From positions 1-31,664 of the IMG/VR virus record IMGVR_UViG_3300003324_000138: 31,664 nt of DNA. One strand, 5' to 3'. Position numbers and translations under genes: made by a program. Shown in pieces: positions 8,555 to 15,874 of this stretch; the first letter of the stretch is position 1, and each line of letters starts with the position of its first letter. This DNA comes from a virus. The notes below the pieces were generated by a model that did no database searches, was not told the origin of the DNA, and saw only the letters and a program-made list of their open reading frames with translations.

Positions 8555-9741
8555 TGCCGAATAAAGAGTACGAGGTTAACGGCACTGTATACGAATTCCC
8601 TGATAATTTTTCAGATGCACAGGTCCAGTCTCTCCTTACTGAACACGGAATTATTAAGGGAAAAGATAAACCTGCCATTCCCCCTGATGCCGGTATCCGT
8701 CCTCAAACTAATTCGGATATATTCAGGGAATCGGTCGGCCGGCCGTTAACTTCTGTTCTACCTGCACTTGGTTCGATACTGGGAGGAATGGTTCCCGGTG
8801 CTGAAGCTGTTAGTGCGCCATTAGGTACGTTAACTGGATCTGCTGCTGCTTATGGAATTCGTAAACAATTTCCTTCGCTTTTCGGTGCCCCTGAGCCTTC
8901 CCCATTCACAAATGAGCAACAATCGCCACAAGAGTATATGGCGAATGACCTTCTATTCCAAGAGGCTGTTCCGCAATTGGCAGGCAACATTGTATCACGT
9001 ATGCCCACGTCGATGCCTTCCCTATTCGCTAAACTTAAATCTATTAGTCCGGCAGTCAAGGAGGTTCGGGAAGCGGATAGAGTTGCGACGAATGCAGCGG
9101 CGGTGAGGGAATTTCAGCAGAATCCGGAGTTAAATACGTTACCGGAGTCGAATTTAAATCCAAAAGCAGCAGATTTTACATTACGATATAACACACAGAT
9201 TCGCAATCATCAAGCGGCAATGGACTCCCTTATTAATACAGGTTTTTCACCCACTACCGGTAGGGTTGATCCTGTTAAAATTCTTGATAATCTTGCCAAG
9301 AGTCCGGCCTATTACAGTGCTATCGAACCAATGGCTCGGGAAAACTTGAAAAAACTATTAACCGATATCAATAGCCAGGAATCCTTTGTGCCTAAAGAGA
9401 ATGGTTCTCCGTTCTTCCGTTATATCAAACATCGTTTCGCATTCGATGCCGCTACAATGGGATTAGGAGAGATTGCTGGTGGACATGTTGGCGGTGTTGC
9501 TGCGTTGGGTACCGTTTATTTAGCCGATTCAGCAGTTCGTCAGGCACTTAAAAATCCTGAAACCGTTAAATTAATGCTCGAAGCTATTAAGACTCCGGCC
9601 GGTTCCCCTAAAGCTAAACTTCTCGGTCAAGCACTTCGCTATTCTTTGAAAGGCGCGGACGTGATTCTTCGTAAGCAGGGGGATCAGGACGTGTCTGGTC
9701 GGATTGATGATCAGGGGCGGATTGTTGAGGCGGCGAAATAA
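8554..9741 (+). CDS. Probable DNA-ejection (internal virion) protein with membrane-active segments
   Basis: This 395-residue protein is coupled to the previous gene by TAATG. Residues 1-33 form a small N-terminal module (YEVNGTVYEFPDNFSDAQVQ) like those that open several phage internal virion proteins, where a short beta pair is followed by a helix. Hydrophobic Gly/Ala-rich stretches at about 65-100 and 300-325 could insert into the host membrane. The middle is helical. The last 43 codons overlap, on the opposite strand, the end of the leftward operon. It is the last virion gene of the plus-strand block. An ejection role is inferred from composition and from its two neighbours. Confidence 0.6.
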   Translation: MPNKEYEVNGTVYEFPDNFSDAQVQSLLTEHGIIKGKDKPAIPPDAGIRPQTNSDIFRESVGRPLTSVLPALGSILGGMVPGAEAVSAPLGTLTGSAAAYGIRKQFPSLFGAPEPSPFTNEQQSPQEYMANDLLFQEAVPQLAGNIVSRMPTSMPSLFAKLKSISPAVKEVREADRVATNAAAVREFQQNPELNTLPESNLNPKAADFTLRYNTQIRNHQAAMDSLINTGFSPTTGRVDPVKILDNLAKSPAYYSAIEPMARENLKKLLTDINSQESFVPKENGSPFFRYIKHRFAFDAATMGLGEIAGGHVGGVAALGTVYLADSAVRQALKNPETVKLMLEAIKTPAGSPKAKLLGQALRYSLKGADVILRKQGDQDVSGRIDDQGRIVEAAK

Positions 9742-9925
9742 ATTGTGATACTTCTTTTATAACGCATTTTTCAGAACAGAGGTCCCTTAAATTTTGATCT
9801 GTATGTATAGGTTTTTTATCATAAATATGCACACTTCCACTTTTTAGAAACGAAAAGAACCAGTGATTCGTCTCCCCTTTAATCGCACCACATTGGTCAC
9901 ACTTCGTAATAGTTAGTTGACTCAC
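9614..9925 (-). CDS. Zinc-knuckle protein at the end of the leftward operon
   Basis: This 103-residue protein starts at GTG 9925 with an AAGGAAGGGG ribosome site and lies two bases after the stop of the DUF3987-like gene. Residues 9-12 (CDQC) and 50-54 (CSEKC) form a plausible four-Cys zinc site. The first 63 residues look like a normal phage zinc-ribbon protein. The final 40 residues (Pro, Ser and Arg rich) are encoded opposite the end of the ejection gene and may be a run-on tail without a conserved role. Function unknown. Confidence 0.6.
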   Translation of the reverse strand: MSQLTITKCDQCGAIKGETNHWFFSFLKSGSVHIYDKKPIHTDQNLRDLCSEKCVIKEVSQFISPPQQSAPDHQSDQTRPDPPAYEESRPRLSKNSEVLDREV

Positions 9926-9927
9926 CT

Positions 9928-11121
9928 TTAAACCCCTTCCTTAATCAACCCTAAGATTCCTAAACCCTTCTTCGTTAACGCATACCACGCTTCCGTTCCC
10001 ATTGGGACTACTTCGATAATACCGCCCTGTTCGAATGTGCTAACAATTTCGTCCAGCGTAGCCGCATCAAAAGCCGTCCAGTTATTCTGCAATATCACTT
10101 TTCTGCTAAGCCGATAACCCCCTGCCACTGCTAACTGTTGCAACACCGCCGTTCCCGCATCAGCTATTGTTGATTTTCCTGAAGCCATAACGAAAGTATT
10201 GTAATTCGGAATCAGCGACATACAATCCTCTATCGCTGTTTCGATATGTCTCCTTTCAATTTCCAGCTGGCAATCATTGACCGCCAATATAATAGCCAGC
10301 TTAAGAACAGAAGTGTGGATTCGACCTGCAACCCCCGACTTATCTCCTCTATTACGATAGCTTTCCCTAAAAGGTATGTACCAATTAGTGTAGGATTCTT
10401 TGGCATCTTGTGTCACCAGTACCGGCCCGGCCAGCTCCGTTATCTTCTTTAACTTTGTGAGTAGGTTCTTTCTGCTAACCTTATGCGCTTCCTCGTCAAC
10501 ATCATCCATTAAGGAATTAGCACGACGAAACTCGTTAGGAGTAACAATAAAAGTCCTGCCAAGCAGACCTCCAAATACGGCCGCGCTTGTGTAAACGTCT
10601 TTAAGGAGTGTCTCATTGGAAGCTGCGAGCATAGAGAAGACAATTCGCTCAATACGCATCCGGCCAGTAGACCGAAGATGATGTTTAAAGTCAGTTTTAA
10701 GATCATATATGTCCGTTAAGATTTTGATCGCTTGTGGATCTTCTACGAGTCCGGCCGATAACTCAGGAGCGACCATAATAGCTGATCCACCCTTCATTAT
10801 CTTCCCAGTCGTTTTATCTGTTTCAGTGTGTCCAAGCTCGTCCAATATAGCTTGAATTGATGTACGGCCAGCGATTACCTTTGTAGCACTTATTTCTTTT
10901 AACATCCCCTCGACCATATTCACAGGGTTTCCCTTACGGTGAACAGCCGAACTAGCTACAAGTATCGTATATACATTGGGAAACAACAGCATATCTCGCT
11001 GTTTGAAATATACGTTATCGCGGACTGCCGCCGCTATTCCAGTATAGGCGGCCCATTTCCAGAATGTTGTCGGTGATTCATATGTTTGATAGTGGGTTAA
11101 GAAGTCGGCAACAAAGGACAC
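9928..11121 (-). CDS. DUF3987-like AAA-fold protein (helicase/primase-associated ATPase candidate)
   Basis: This 397-residue protein starts at GTG 11121. The opening (TTFWKWAAYTGIAAAVRDNVYF) matches the start of DUF3987-type proteins, which resemble replicative helicase or primase-polymerase partners in phages and plasmids. The P-loop region at about 53-67 (ILVASSAVHRKGNPV) keeps the Lys but has Gly where Ser or Thr is expected, so nucleotide binding is doubtful. A hydrophobic strand ending in E (IMVAPELS, 115-122) fits Walker B, and NETLL and GLLGRTF fit the sensor and arginine regions. The C-terminal 80 residues look like a winged helix (ILQNNWTAFDAATLDEIVSTF). The operon context (polymerase, SSB-like, Sak4-like) supports a replication role. 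Confidence 0.65.
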   Translation of the reverse strand: MSFVADFLTHYQTYESPTTFWKWAAYTGIAAAVRDNVYFKQRDMLLFPNVYTILVASSAVHRKGNPVNMVEGMLKEISATKVIAGRTSIQAILDELGHTETDKTTGKIMKGGSAIMVAPELSAGLVEDPQAIKILTDIYDLKTDFKHHLRSTGRMRIERIVFSMLAASNETLLKDVYTSAAVFGGLLGRTFIVTPNEFRRANSLMDDVDEEAHKVSRKNLLTKLKKITELAGPVLVTQDAKESYTNWYIPFRESYRNRGDKSGVAGRIHTSVLKLAIILAVNDCQLEIERRHIETAIEDCMSLIPNYNTFVMASGKSTIADAGTAVLQQLAVAGGYRLSRKVILQNNWTAFDAATLDEIVSTFEQGGIIEVVPMGTEAWYALTKKGLGILGLIKEGV

Positions 11122-11156
11122 TTTTCAACTTTCTGCACTTTGGTCGTCAAATTCTA

Positions 11157-11393
11157 TTACATCCTACGGAATTGGCGACTTAAAATTTGGTTTTGGACGA
11201 TGTTCTGAAAATCCCGAGCAGATGATAAAGATGCATATGTTACACACGAAACAGGTGCACAACTATAACTTGTATAATCCCCCATAACATCGTACATTGT
11301 ACGCATTACACCGTTATCTAAGGGCGCTCCACAACCTTTACATTCCTCCTCCGTTCCACCCGTTGTTCGTCTACAATACTCGCATTGTCTCAT
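11157..11393 (-). CDS. Small zinc-ribbon protein
   Basis: This 78-residue protein starts at ATG 11393 in an ATGA overlap with the AP2-protein gene upstream. Residues 4-7 (CEYC) and 18-21 (CKGC), followed by GAPLD, form a standard zinc ribbon of the kind found at the start of many uncharacterised proteins. The C-terminal half is polar with no recognisable domain, and two further Cys occur mid-protein. Function unknown. It is one of a run of short Cys-rich proteins between 9.6 and 13.1 kb. Confidence 0.65.
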   Translation of the reverse strand: MRQCEYCRRTTGGTEEECKGCGAPLDNGVMRTMYDVMGDYTSYSCAPVSCVTYASLSSARDFQNIVQNQILSRQFRRM

Positions 11394-11683
11394 CCGTTTA
11401 ATATCTCCTCTCGATACGCAATCGCCTCTTCTAAATTATTTGCAACTCCAATATATTTCCAGGTCCCCTCAATTCTGATTTTAATTTGCCATTTACTATT
11501 GAATCGGCTGAAGGTGATACCGGGTACGCCTGAAACGGGCAATTTGCCTGGATTCTTAAATTTCCCCGACTCTGCTCGATGCTTACTACGGCATAATTCC
11601 GAACACCATCTGGAATCACTACGCGAAGGCCAGTATCTTCTATTACAATAGTCACAGGGTTGTTTCTCCTTTATTTTGGGCAT
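11390..11683 (-). CDS. AP2-domain DNA-binding protein with zinc knuckle
   Basis: This 97-residue protein has CDYC (10-13) and CSELC (27-31) forming a treble-clef-like knuckle. The segment from about residue 50 carries the AP2/ERF signature: GVPGITFSRFNSKWQIKI, then WKYIGVANNLEEAIAYREE, with the conserved G-x-x-G, W, Y-I-G and E-E-A positions. AP2 domains bind DNA through a three-strand sheet, and in phages they usually sit on HNH homing endonucleases. Here no HNH motif is present. The ATG has no clear ribosome site, but the gene overlaps the upstream stop by 32 bases. It may be a stand-alone DNA-binding protein or a remnant of a homing nuclease. Confidence 0.7.
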   Translation of the reverse strand: MPKIKEKQPCDYCNRRYWPSRSDSRWCSELCRSKHRAESGKFKNPGKLPVSGVPGITFSRFNSKWQIKIRIEGTWKYIGVANNLEEAIAYREEILNG

Positions 11684-11834
11684 CGTTTTTATACGGAGCT
11701 GTCTTTACAAAAGTAATTAATTTTTTGGCACAAGGATCACAGGAGTCCGCTTTAAATTCACTTATTAACACTTTTGTAGGTGCGACACCTTGAAGTAATC
11801 TTTTTCCACATAAATCGCATTGAATAATTGTCAT
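11652..11834 (-). CDS. Small zinc-ribbon protein
   Basis: This 60-residue protein is coupled to the upstream diphosphohydrolase gene by an ATGA overlap. CDLC (6-9) and CDPC (32-35) frame a compact zinc ribbon (IIQCDLCGKRL, then SEFKADSCDPCAKKL), a very common phage and bacterial pattern of unknown function. A Lys/Asn/Gly-rich tail follows. Nothing in the sequence identifies a partner. Confidence 0.65.
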   Translation of the reverse strand: MTIIQCDLCGKRLLQGVAPTKVLISEFKADSCDPCAKKLITFVKTAPYKNDAQNKGETTL

Positions 11835-12226
11835 TCCTTCGGCTCCTCACGCATCCGGTGCCACCTAACCGCCAATACATTCCACGCTACTTTACTAAGA
11901 TGGTTCTCTGAGCGATCCCCATTCATATACTTGAATAGGTGATTAGATGCATGGTTGAGACAGTCACGTAGGAAATCCTCCCCACCTTTCTTCCAAGAAT
12001 CTCCATAACCTTCAGGCATTCCGGGCCGGGGCCGCCGACCTTCCTCGAATATTGAAGCGATTTCGTCGAGGAATTCTAGCGGGATTAGGTCGTGGCGGGG
12101 GCGTTTTATATCCCTCTTTCCCTGCCCTTCGGGCATTTTGTTCCCGTGACATTTATGTGTTTTAAGTGCAGTCATGTCCGGTAGTACTTCTCCACAATCA
12201 TTACATCGTAGTGTTATTCTATCCAC
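11831..12226 (-). CDS. DUF5664-type dNTP diphosphohydrolase with N-terminal zinc finger
   Basis: The start was set at GTG 12226, because TAAGGAGGAG lies four to seven bases upstream; an in-frame TTG at 12259 lacks a site. The 131-residue product opens with a C2H2-like finger (CNDC at 8-11, HKCH at 24-27). The rest has the order RHDLIPLEFLDEIASIFEEG, then DSWKKGG, then NHASNHLFKYMNG and HLSKVAWN. This matches the N-terminal dATP/dGTP diphosphohydrolase domain (DUF5664) of phages, an all-alpha fold acting on dNTP pools with acidic and His metal ligands. Its position next to the polymerase block agrees with nucleotide metabolism. Fusion to a zinc finger is unusual. Confidence 0.65.
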   Translation of the reverse strand: MDRITLRCNDCGEVLPDMTALKTHKCHGNKMPEGQGKRDIKRPRHDLIPLEFLDEIASIFEEGRRPRPGMPEGYGDSWKKGGEDFLRDCLNHASNHLFKYMNGDRSENHLSKVAWNVLAVRWHRMREEPKE

Positions 12227-12455
12227 GTTGCTCCTCCTTAATAGCTTTGAACCAATCAATTACTTTACTTGCTTCTGTTACGGTTAGTTCGTCGAGGAAA
12301 CGCACTGTACGTTTTAACCGTGTACTAATAAAATCCTGACGATGAACACGTTGGCTGAATCCCGTATCGTTCGCTAATATTTCAATATATTTTATTTGTT
12401 CAGGAGTGGCGCTAGGTTCTCGAATTGTGCTGCCTACTTTAATATTAATCTTCAT
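12219..12455 (-). CDS. Small helical protein, possible nucleic-acid-binding tail domain
   Basis: The start was placed at ATG 12455, which has AGAAGGAGAA upstream and overlaps the previous stop (ATGA). The 78-residue product has a short basic beta start (MKINIKVGS), then a helical domain with the order TPEQIKYIEILANDTGF, RVHRQDF and LDELTVTEASKVIDWFKAI. A T-x-x-Q ... LT-x-x-E-A-S-x-x-I pattern is common at the C-termini of phage recombination and replication proteins, where it is thought to mediate DNA or protein binding. Here it is a separate gene. No enzyme motif. Role in replication or recombination is inferred from context. Confidence 0.6.
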   Translation of the reverse strand: MKINIKVGSTIREPSATPEQIKYIEILANDTGFSQRVHRQDFISTRLKRTVRFLDELTVTEASKVIDWFKAIKEEQRG

Positions 12456-13057
12456 GTATTTTCTCCTTCTGGTTTGGTTGCCGCGAGAGCCGCCGGGAAG
12501 AGCGCCGCATCGATTACACGGAGGAACGCACAGTAAATGCAATCATCCCCGGAACATAGCCCGATATGCGTCTCGTTCTCTGGCGTCATCTCCTCCGCTT
12601 CCTGCGGATGATTGCACCGGAGGTCGGTTTCGACAATCCGCCGCACTCCCATCAAAGCGTCCTCTGCCTTCGTCTTCGCTAATAGGGCAGCGTCACGCTC
12701 AGCACCAAGTTCCACAATACGCTTACAAATTGGACACGTCTCATCCCCACGAACAACAGGGAAATAATGCCGCCCACAGTTGACATACGTTCCCGGCAGT
12801 TGGTCCACAAGCCGAACCAGAGTTTTTTCCGCCACCAAACTGCGAAATTTGGATTCGCCGATTTCTTTCGCCCATCCGCGGCGCACCAATTCGGTCCAAA
12901 TATCTTCGCTGGCCTTCTCCAACTTCGCCACCCGCTTGCGCAGGGCTTCGTCGTGCACCTTTAAATCCCGCAGCATTCCAGGCGTGGCTACAAAACCATT
13001 CCCCGAAACGCTATCGATATTCTTCTGCCACTGCTCCCGCGTCAGTATCTCGCTCAT
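12452..13057 (-). CDS. GC-rich hypothetical protein with Cys motifs
   Basis: This 201-residue protein starts at ATG 13057 in an ATGA-type overlap with the upstream gene. Residues 28-60 are a charged helix (EALRKRVAKLEKASEDIW). CGRHYF (94-99) and CPIC (108-111) could bind one zinc, and further Cys cluster at the C-terminus (CSGDDCIYC). Codons are visibly richer in G and C (GCC, CGC, GCG) than in neighbouring genes, suggesting recent acquisition. The protein is not recognised. The Cys order CGxHYF...CPIC resembles a rubredoxin-like knuckle found in phage accessory proteins. Confidence 0.6.
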   Translation of the reverse strand: MSEILTREQWQKNIDSVSGNGFVATPGMLRDLKVHDEALRKRVAKLEKASEDIWTELVRRGWAKEIGESKFRSLVAEKTLVRLVDQLPGTYVNCGRHYFPVVRGDETCPICKRIVELGAERDAALLAKTKAEDALMGVRRIVETDLRCNHPQEAEEMTPENETHIGLCSGDDCIYCAFLRVIDAALFPAALAATKPEGENT

Positions 13058-13266
13058 TATCTTATCTCCGCTTCAAAAGATTTTATTCTGTCTCTATCAA
13101 TTACATCCTGAACGCCTGCACCGCTAATGATTACGAAATTACCTGTTACACCTTCTGCAAAGGTTATGCGTACATTTGTAGACTTATATATTGATGAGAG
13201 TACTTGTTCTAAATCTTCTCCTGATTTGTCATTATAGTCAATCTTAATCCATGTATCAAAAATCAC
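13057..13266 (-). CDS. Small hypothetical protein downstream of DNA polymerase
   Basis: The start was placed at GTG 13266, which overlaps the polymerase stop (GTGA) and has GGAGG seven bases upstream; a TTG eight codons earlier is less likely. The 69-residue protein is acidic with a mixed alpha/beta pattern (DTWIKIDYND, EDLEQVLSSIYK, VRITFAEGVTGNFVIISG). It has no Cys cluster and no known motif. Tight coupling to the polymerase suggests that both are made together. Function unknown. Confidence 0.6.
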   Translation of the reverse strand: MIFDTWIKIDYNDKSGEDLEQVLSSIYKSTNVRITFAEGVTGNFVIISGAGVQDVIDRDRIKSFEAEIR

Positions 13267-15647
13267 CGCACATCCTCCATATAATACCAATTATCCCCTA
13301 TTGACGCTTCACTCGGTATCGTTAGCATAAAGTCCCGCTTCAACGAACCGTTCCGGAAATCAATAGGTGTTTCGACGTTTCTCTTATAACATGCGATGTA
13401 ATCCATTTCACGTCCGTGTTTAACCTCCGCCAATGTTCCGTCGTGTGCCTCGTTAATGAGATGTGCAAACCCACCAACTTCATTAAAAGTCGCAACCAAC
13501 GAAAACTTGACTTGATCACTAACAATACATTGTGGTAATTGAGATATTGCCTCATTGTCCCTCTGATATCCTGGTCTATCCATGAATATTCGCCGTCGGC
13601 CGTTCGGGGCCTCTAGCATTCCTGTAGCTTCCACAGCTTCCCTAACATCACGATGATATACGTCACGAATTTCTGGTTGGTTTTCGTGGAATACTTTTAG
13701 TACGCGTTTGGCTTCATTCAGACCGATAACGGATTGGGAGAGTAACACTAATCTCTCCGGTCCCATTGCTCGTTCCCCGGCGTGTCGAACCTGTTTACTT
13801 ATAAGGTATTCTAATGTGTTCTTTTTAATAGTACTAGGGTCGCAATTATAAACCCAACTCCCAGTAAGTCTGTGAATACCGATAGGACCGTCGAATACCC
13901 TAAGTATCTCATAGTTCCCGGCCAATACAGCGTCCACTCTAGCTTCAGCCTGCGATAAATCCACTTCAACAAAAGAATAGCCAGGAGAGGGGACAAAAAT
14001 AGATCTAATGTCCTTACCGTATTCTTCACCATGTATACGAAATCCATGTTTGCCGATATTCTGAAATGAATGACCAAGTGTTACAGTCTCAAATTTCAGT
14101 CCTTTCTTTTTTTGTTCTATTACGAGTAACTGCTCAGTCTCATTCCGGCCGCTCTTGGTGCGCCCTGTCTCCGTCCCGCCAAGATTATAGGTGCACCTTA
14201 ATCTGCCATCAGGGTATACATCAATTTCCAGAATTTCTATACACTTATGTATTTTTCTACAAAGAATGATCTCGCGAAGGACCTGCGGGCCGGTTGCCGG
14301 TGATTTAGTCTCACCAAACACCATTAACCATTCAAGTGATTCTTCCCCTGTATCCGATGCGTACTTCGTTTTCTTATACCCAAGAGTCTCAAACACCAAA
14401 CGATTCATTTGCTGCGAACTCATTGGGTTGATATACTGCTCGTTGACTAATTTACGAAGCATCAACGTGTGAATATCGTATAGGTTCCAGTATTTGGAGA
14501 GCAATATCCGCCTGCGCGTATCGTCGATCCGCAAACCCCTATCTTCCATCCTTTTATAAAGAGGAATAAGTTTGCAAAGAGAATCGTAAACGTATCTCTG
14601 GCCCGATTCGTCAATCTCATTTTGCTGCTCCTCATCAATTAACCAAGTAGCAAGAGAGTCTTTACAACAATAAAAATAGAACTGCTCTTTGCGATTCTTG
14701 CCCATCTTTGTAACATCATATTCTTTACCTTCATCCTTATGGTATGGCAGCTCTGTCCAGATAGACGTTAAGAATCCTAAATCTCTCGGCAGTTCAGGAT
14801 ATAGGACCGCCGCGCCGATTGCTGTGTCCCCTGCGATATTCTCAACCCAATAATGGAAACGATTGAGTATACGCGCATCATATGTTATGTTCTGATTCTT
14901 CTTGCGAATAGGCGATGCAAGTAACTTAGCCACCAAATGCATCATTAGCATACGCGTATCGAGATCTATTTCATCGTCGAGAAACGGTACACAACAGGAT
15001 TCTTTTCCGTCGAAACATAGGGAAATGCAGGTAGGGATTCCGAGGTAAGTTTCAATATCGAATACGAGTTTGCCGTCAGGTTTATACGAACGCTCAAGAA
15101 AATTACGTAGCGCGGTAGGATTACGACAGATCCAGATGTTGAGTTTGGTGTCGGGAATAGCTTCATCATGTTTATAGCGGTTTATCTTATCAATATCGGC
15201 CCGCGCTACGAAGCGTTGCTGATACTCTTGTTGAAGGTAGGGTTGAGGGCCTAAGATTGGAAGAATTTTGATAGTTTTATTAGGATCGATGATATTGCTA
15301 CCAAGGACACTACCACGATACTTCCTAATGTTACGAAGGCCAGTGAGGTAGCGAAAAGAAACTTCGCCCATTGGTATGATAATGTTAGGATTGATTTGAC
15401 TGATTTCATATTTAAGTAGTTCCTGGTACTGTCCTGTTGCTTTCTCCTCATACGATTTATAATCTTGGAGGTTAACCTTCTCTTTGATGAATAACGTGCG
15501 GTACGTCTCTGCGATCTTTAAACCGAGCTGTTTGAGAACTACTTCGTTACTGCCGGTAATAGCATATCCATTGGCCACATCCTCATTAGACGCACCATCC
15601 CCTATTAGCATTACCTCTGCGTTCTGTCTGCCGTGGCCTTGGATCAT
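13263..15647 (-). CDS. Family-A DNA polymerase with UDG-like N-terminus and 3'-5' exonuclease
   Basis: This 794-residue protein starts at ATG 15647. Residues 10-140 resemble a family-4-type uracil-DNA-glycosylase fold (GDGASNED at 16-23, NIIIPMGEVSFRYLTG at 88-103, ILGPQP at 131-136), but the catalytic His motif is lost. The exonuclease motifs follow: DIET with D197, NITYDAR with D257, and YCCKDSLAT with D330. The polymerase motifs are A (EVDLSQAEAR, D563), an O-helix starting at K618 (KQVRHAGERAMGP) and C (EAHDGT, D736). Polymerases with such a UDG-like N-terminus are known, for instance in Bacillus phage SPO1. At the O-helix Tyr position there is Arg (R626), and motif C has Gly after HD. 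The catalytic Asp residues are intact, so this should be the replicative polymerase. Confidence 0.92.
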   Translation of the reverse strand: MIQGHGRQNAEVMLIGDGASNEDVANGYAITGSNEVVLKQLGLKIAETYRTLFIKEKVNLQDYKSYEEKATGQYQELLKYEISQINPNIIIPMGEVSFRYLTGLRNIRKYRGSVLGSNIIDPNKTIKILPILGPQPYLQQEYQQRFVARADIDKINRYKHDEAIPDTKLNIWICRNPTALRNFLERSYKPDGKLVFDIETYLGIPTCISLCFDGKESCCVPFLDDEIDLDTRMLMMHLVAKLLASPIRKKNQNITYDARILNRFHYWVENIAGDTAIGAAVLYPELPRDLGFLTSIWTELPYHKDEGKEYDVTKMGKNRKEQFYFYCCKDSLATWLIDEEQQNEIDESGQRYVYDSLCKLIPLYKRMEDRGLRIDDTRRRILLSKYWNLYDIHTLMLRKLVNEQYINPMSSQQMNRLVFETLGYKKTKYASDTGEESLEWLMVFGETKSPATGPQVLREIILCRKIHKCIEILEIDVYPDGRLRCTYNLGGTETGRTKSGRNETEQLLVIEQKKKGLKFETVTLGHSFQNIGKHGFRIHGEEYGKDIRSIFVPSPGYSFVEVDLSQAEARVDAVLAGNYEILRVFDGPIGIHRLTGSWVYNCDPSTIKKNTLEYLISKQVRHAGERAMGPERLVLLSQSVIGLNEAKRVLKVFHENQPEIRDVYHRDVREAVEATGMLEAPNGRRRIFMDRPGYQRDNEAISQLPQCIVSDQVKFSLVATFNEVGGFAHLINEAHDGTLAEVKHGREMDYIACYKRNVETPIDFRNGSLKRDFMLTIPSEASIGDNWYYMEDVR

Positions 15648-15823
15648 TTAACTTCTATCTTACGAACTTCGTAGGTCCGCGCCTTAGTTACACGCAGAAG
15701 TTCATTGATAAAGGACATAAAATCGTTCCACCTGTATCCGTTAATACGTTGGGTTATTGCATTCTCAATCGCCTCTACCGTCAAATCAGAAAGATTTAAT
15801 TCGATCTCAATGTTAATGTACAT
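15644..15823 (-). CDS. Small hypothetical protein upstream of DNA polymerase
   Basis: An open frame of 59 residues from ATG 15823 ends in a TGA overlapping the polymerase ATG (ATGA), the same coupling seen throughout the operon. The product is mixed alpha/beta (MYINIEIELNLSDL, then AIENAITQRI and FMSFINELLRV) with a basic end (VRKIEVK). The ribosome site is weak (AGAAAA just upstream). No family is recognised. The exact junction with the polymerase makes a real gene more likely than chance. Confidence 0.55.
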   Translation of the reverse strand: MYINIEIELNLSDLTVEAIENAITQRINGYRWNDFMSFINELLRVTKARTYEVRKIEVK

Positions 15824-15874
15824 TTTTCTGTTTCACAGACTTTCGGTAATTGTTTGAAATCAATGGGCATAAGA

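Noticed and set aside
11431-11655. 74-residue ORF from GTG 11655 with AAAGGAG upstream, same strand as the AP2 gene
   Set aside because: The ribosome site is good, but the alternative frame contains a clear AP2 domain and zinc knuckle, which this one lacks.
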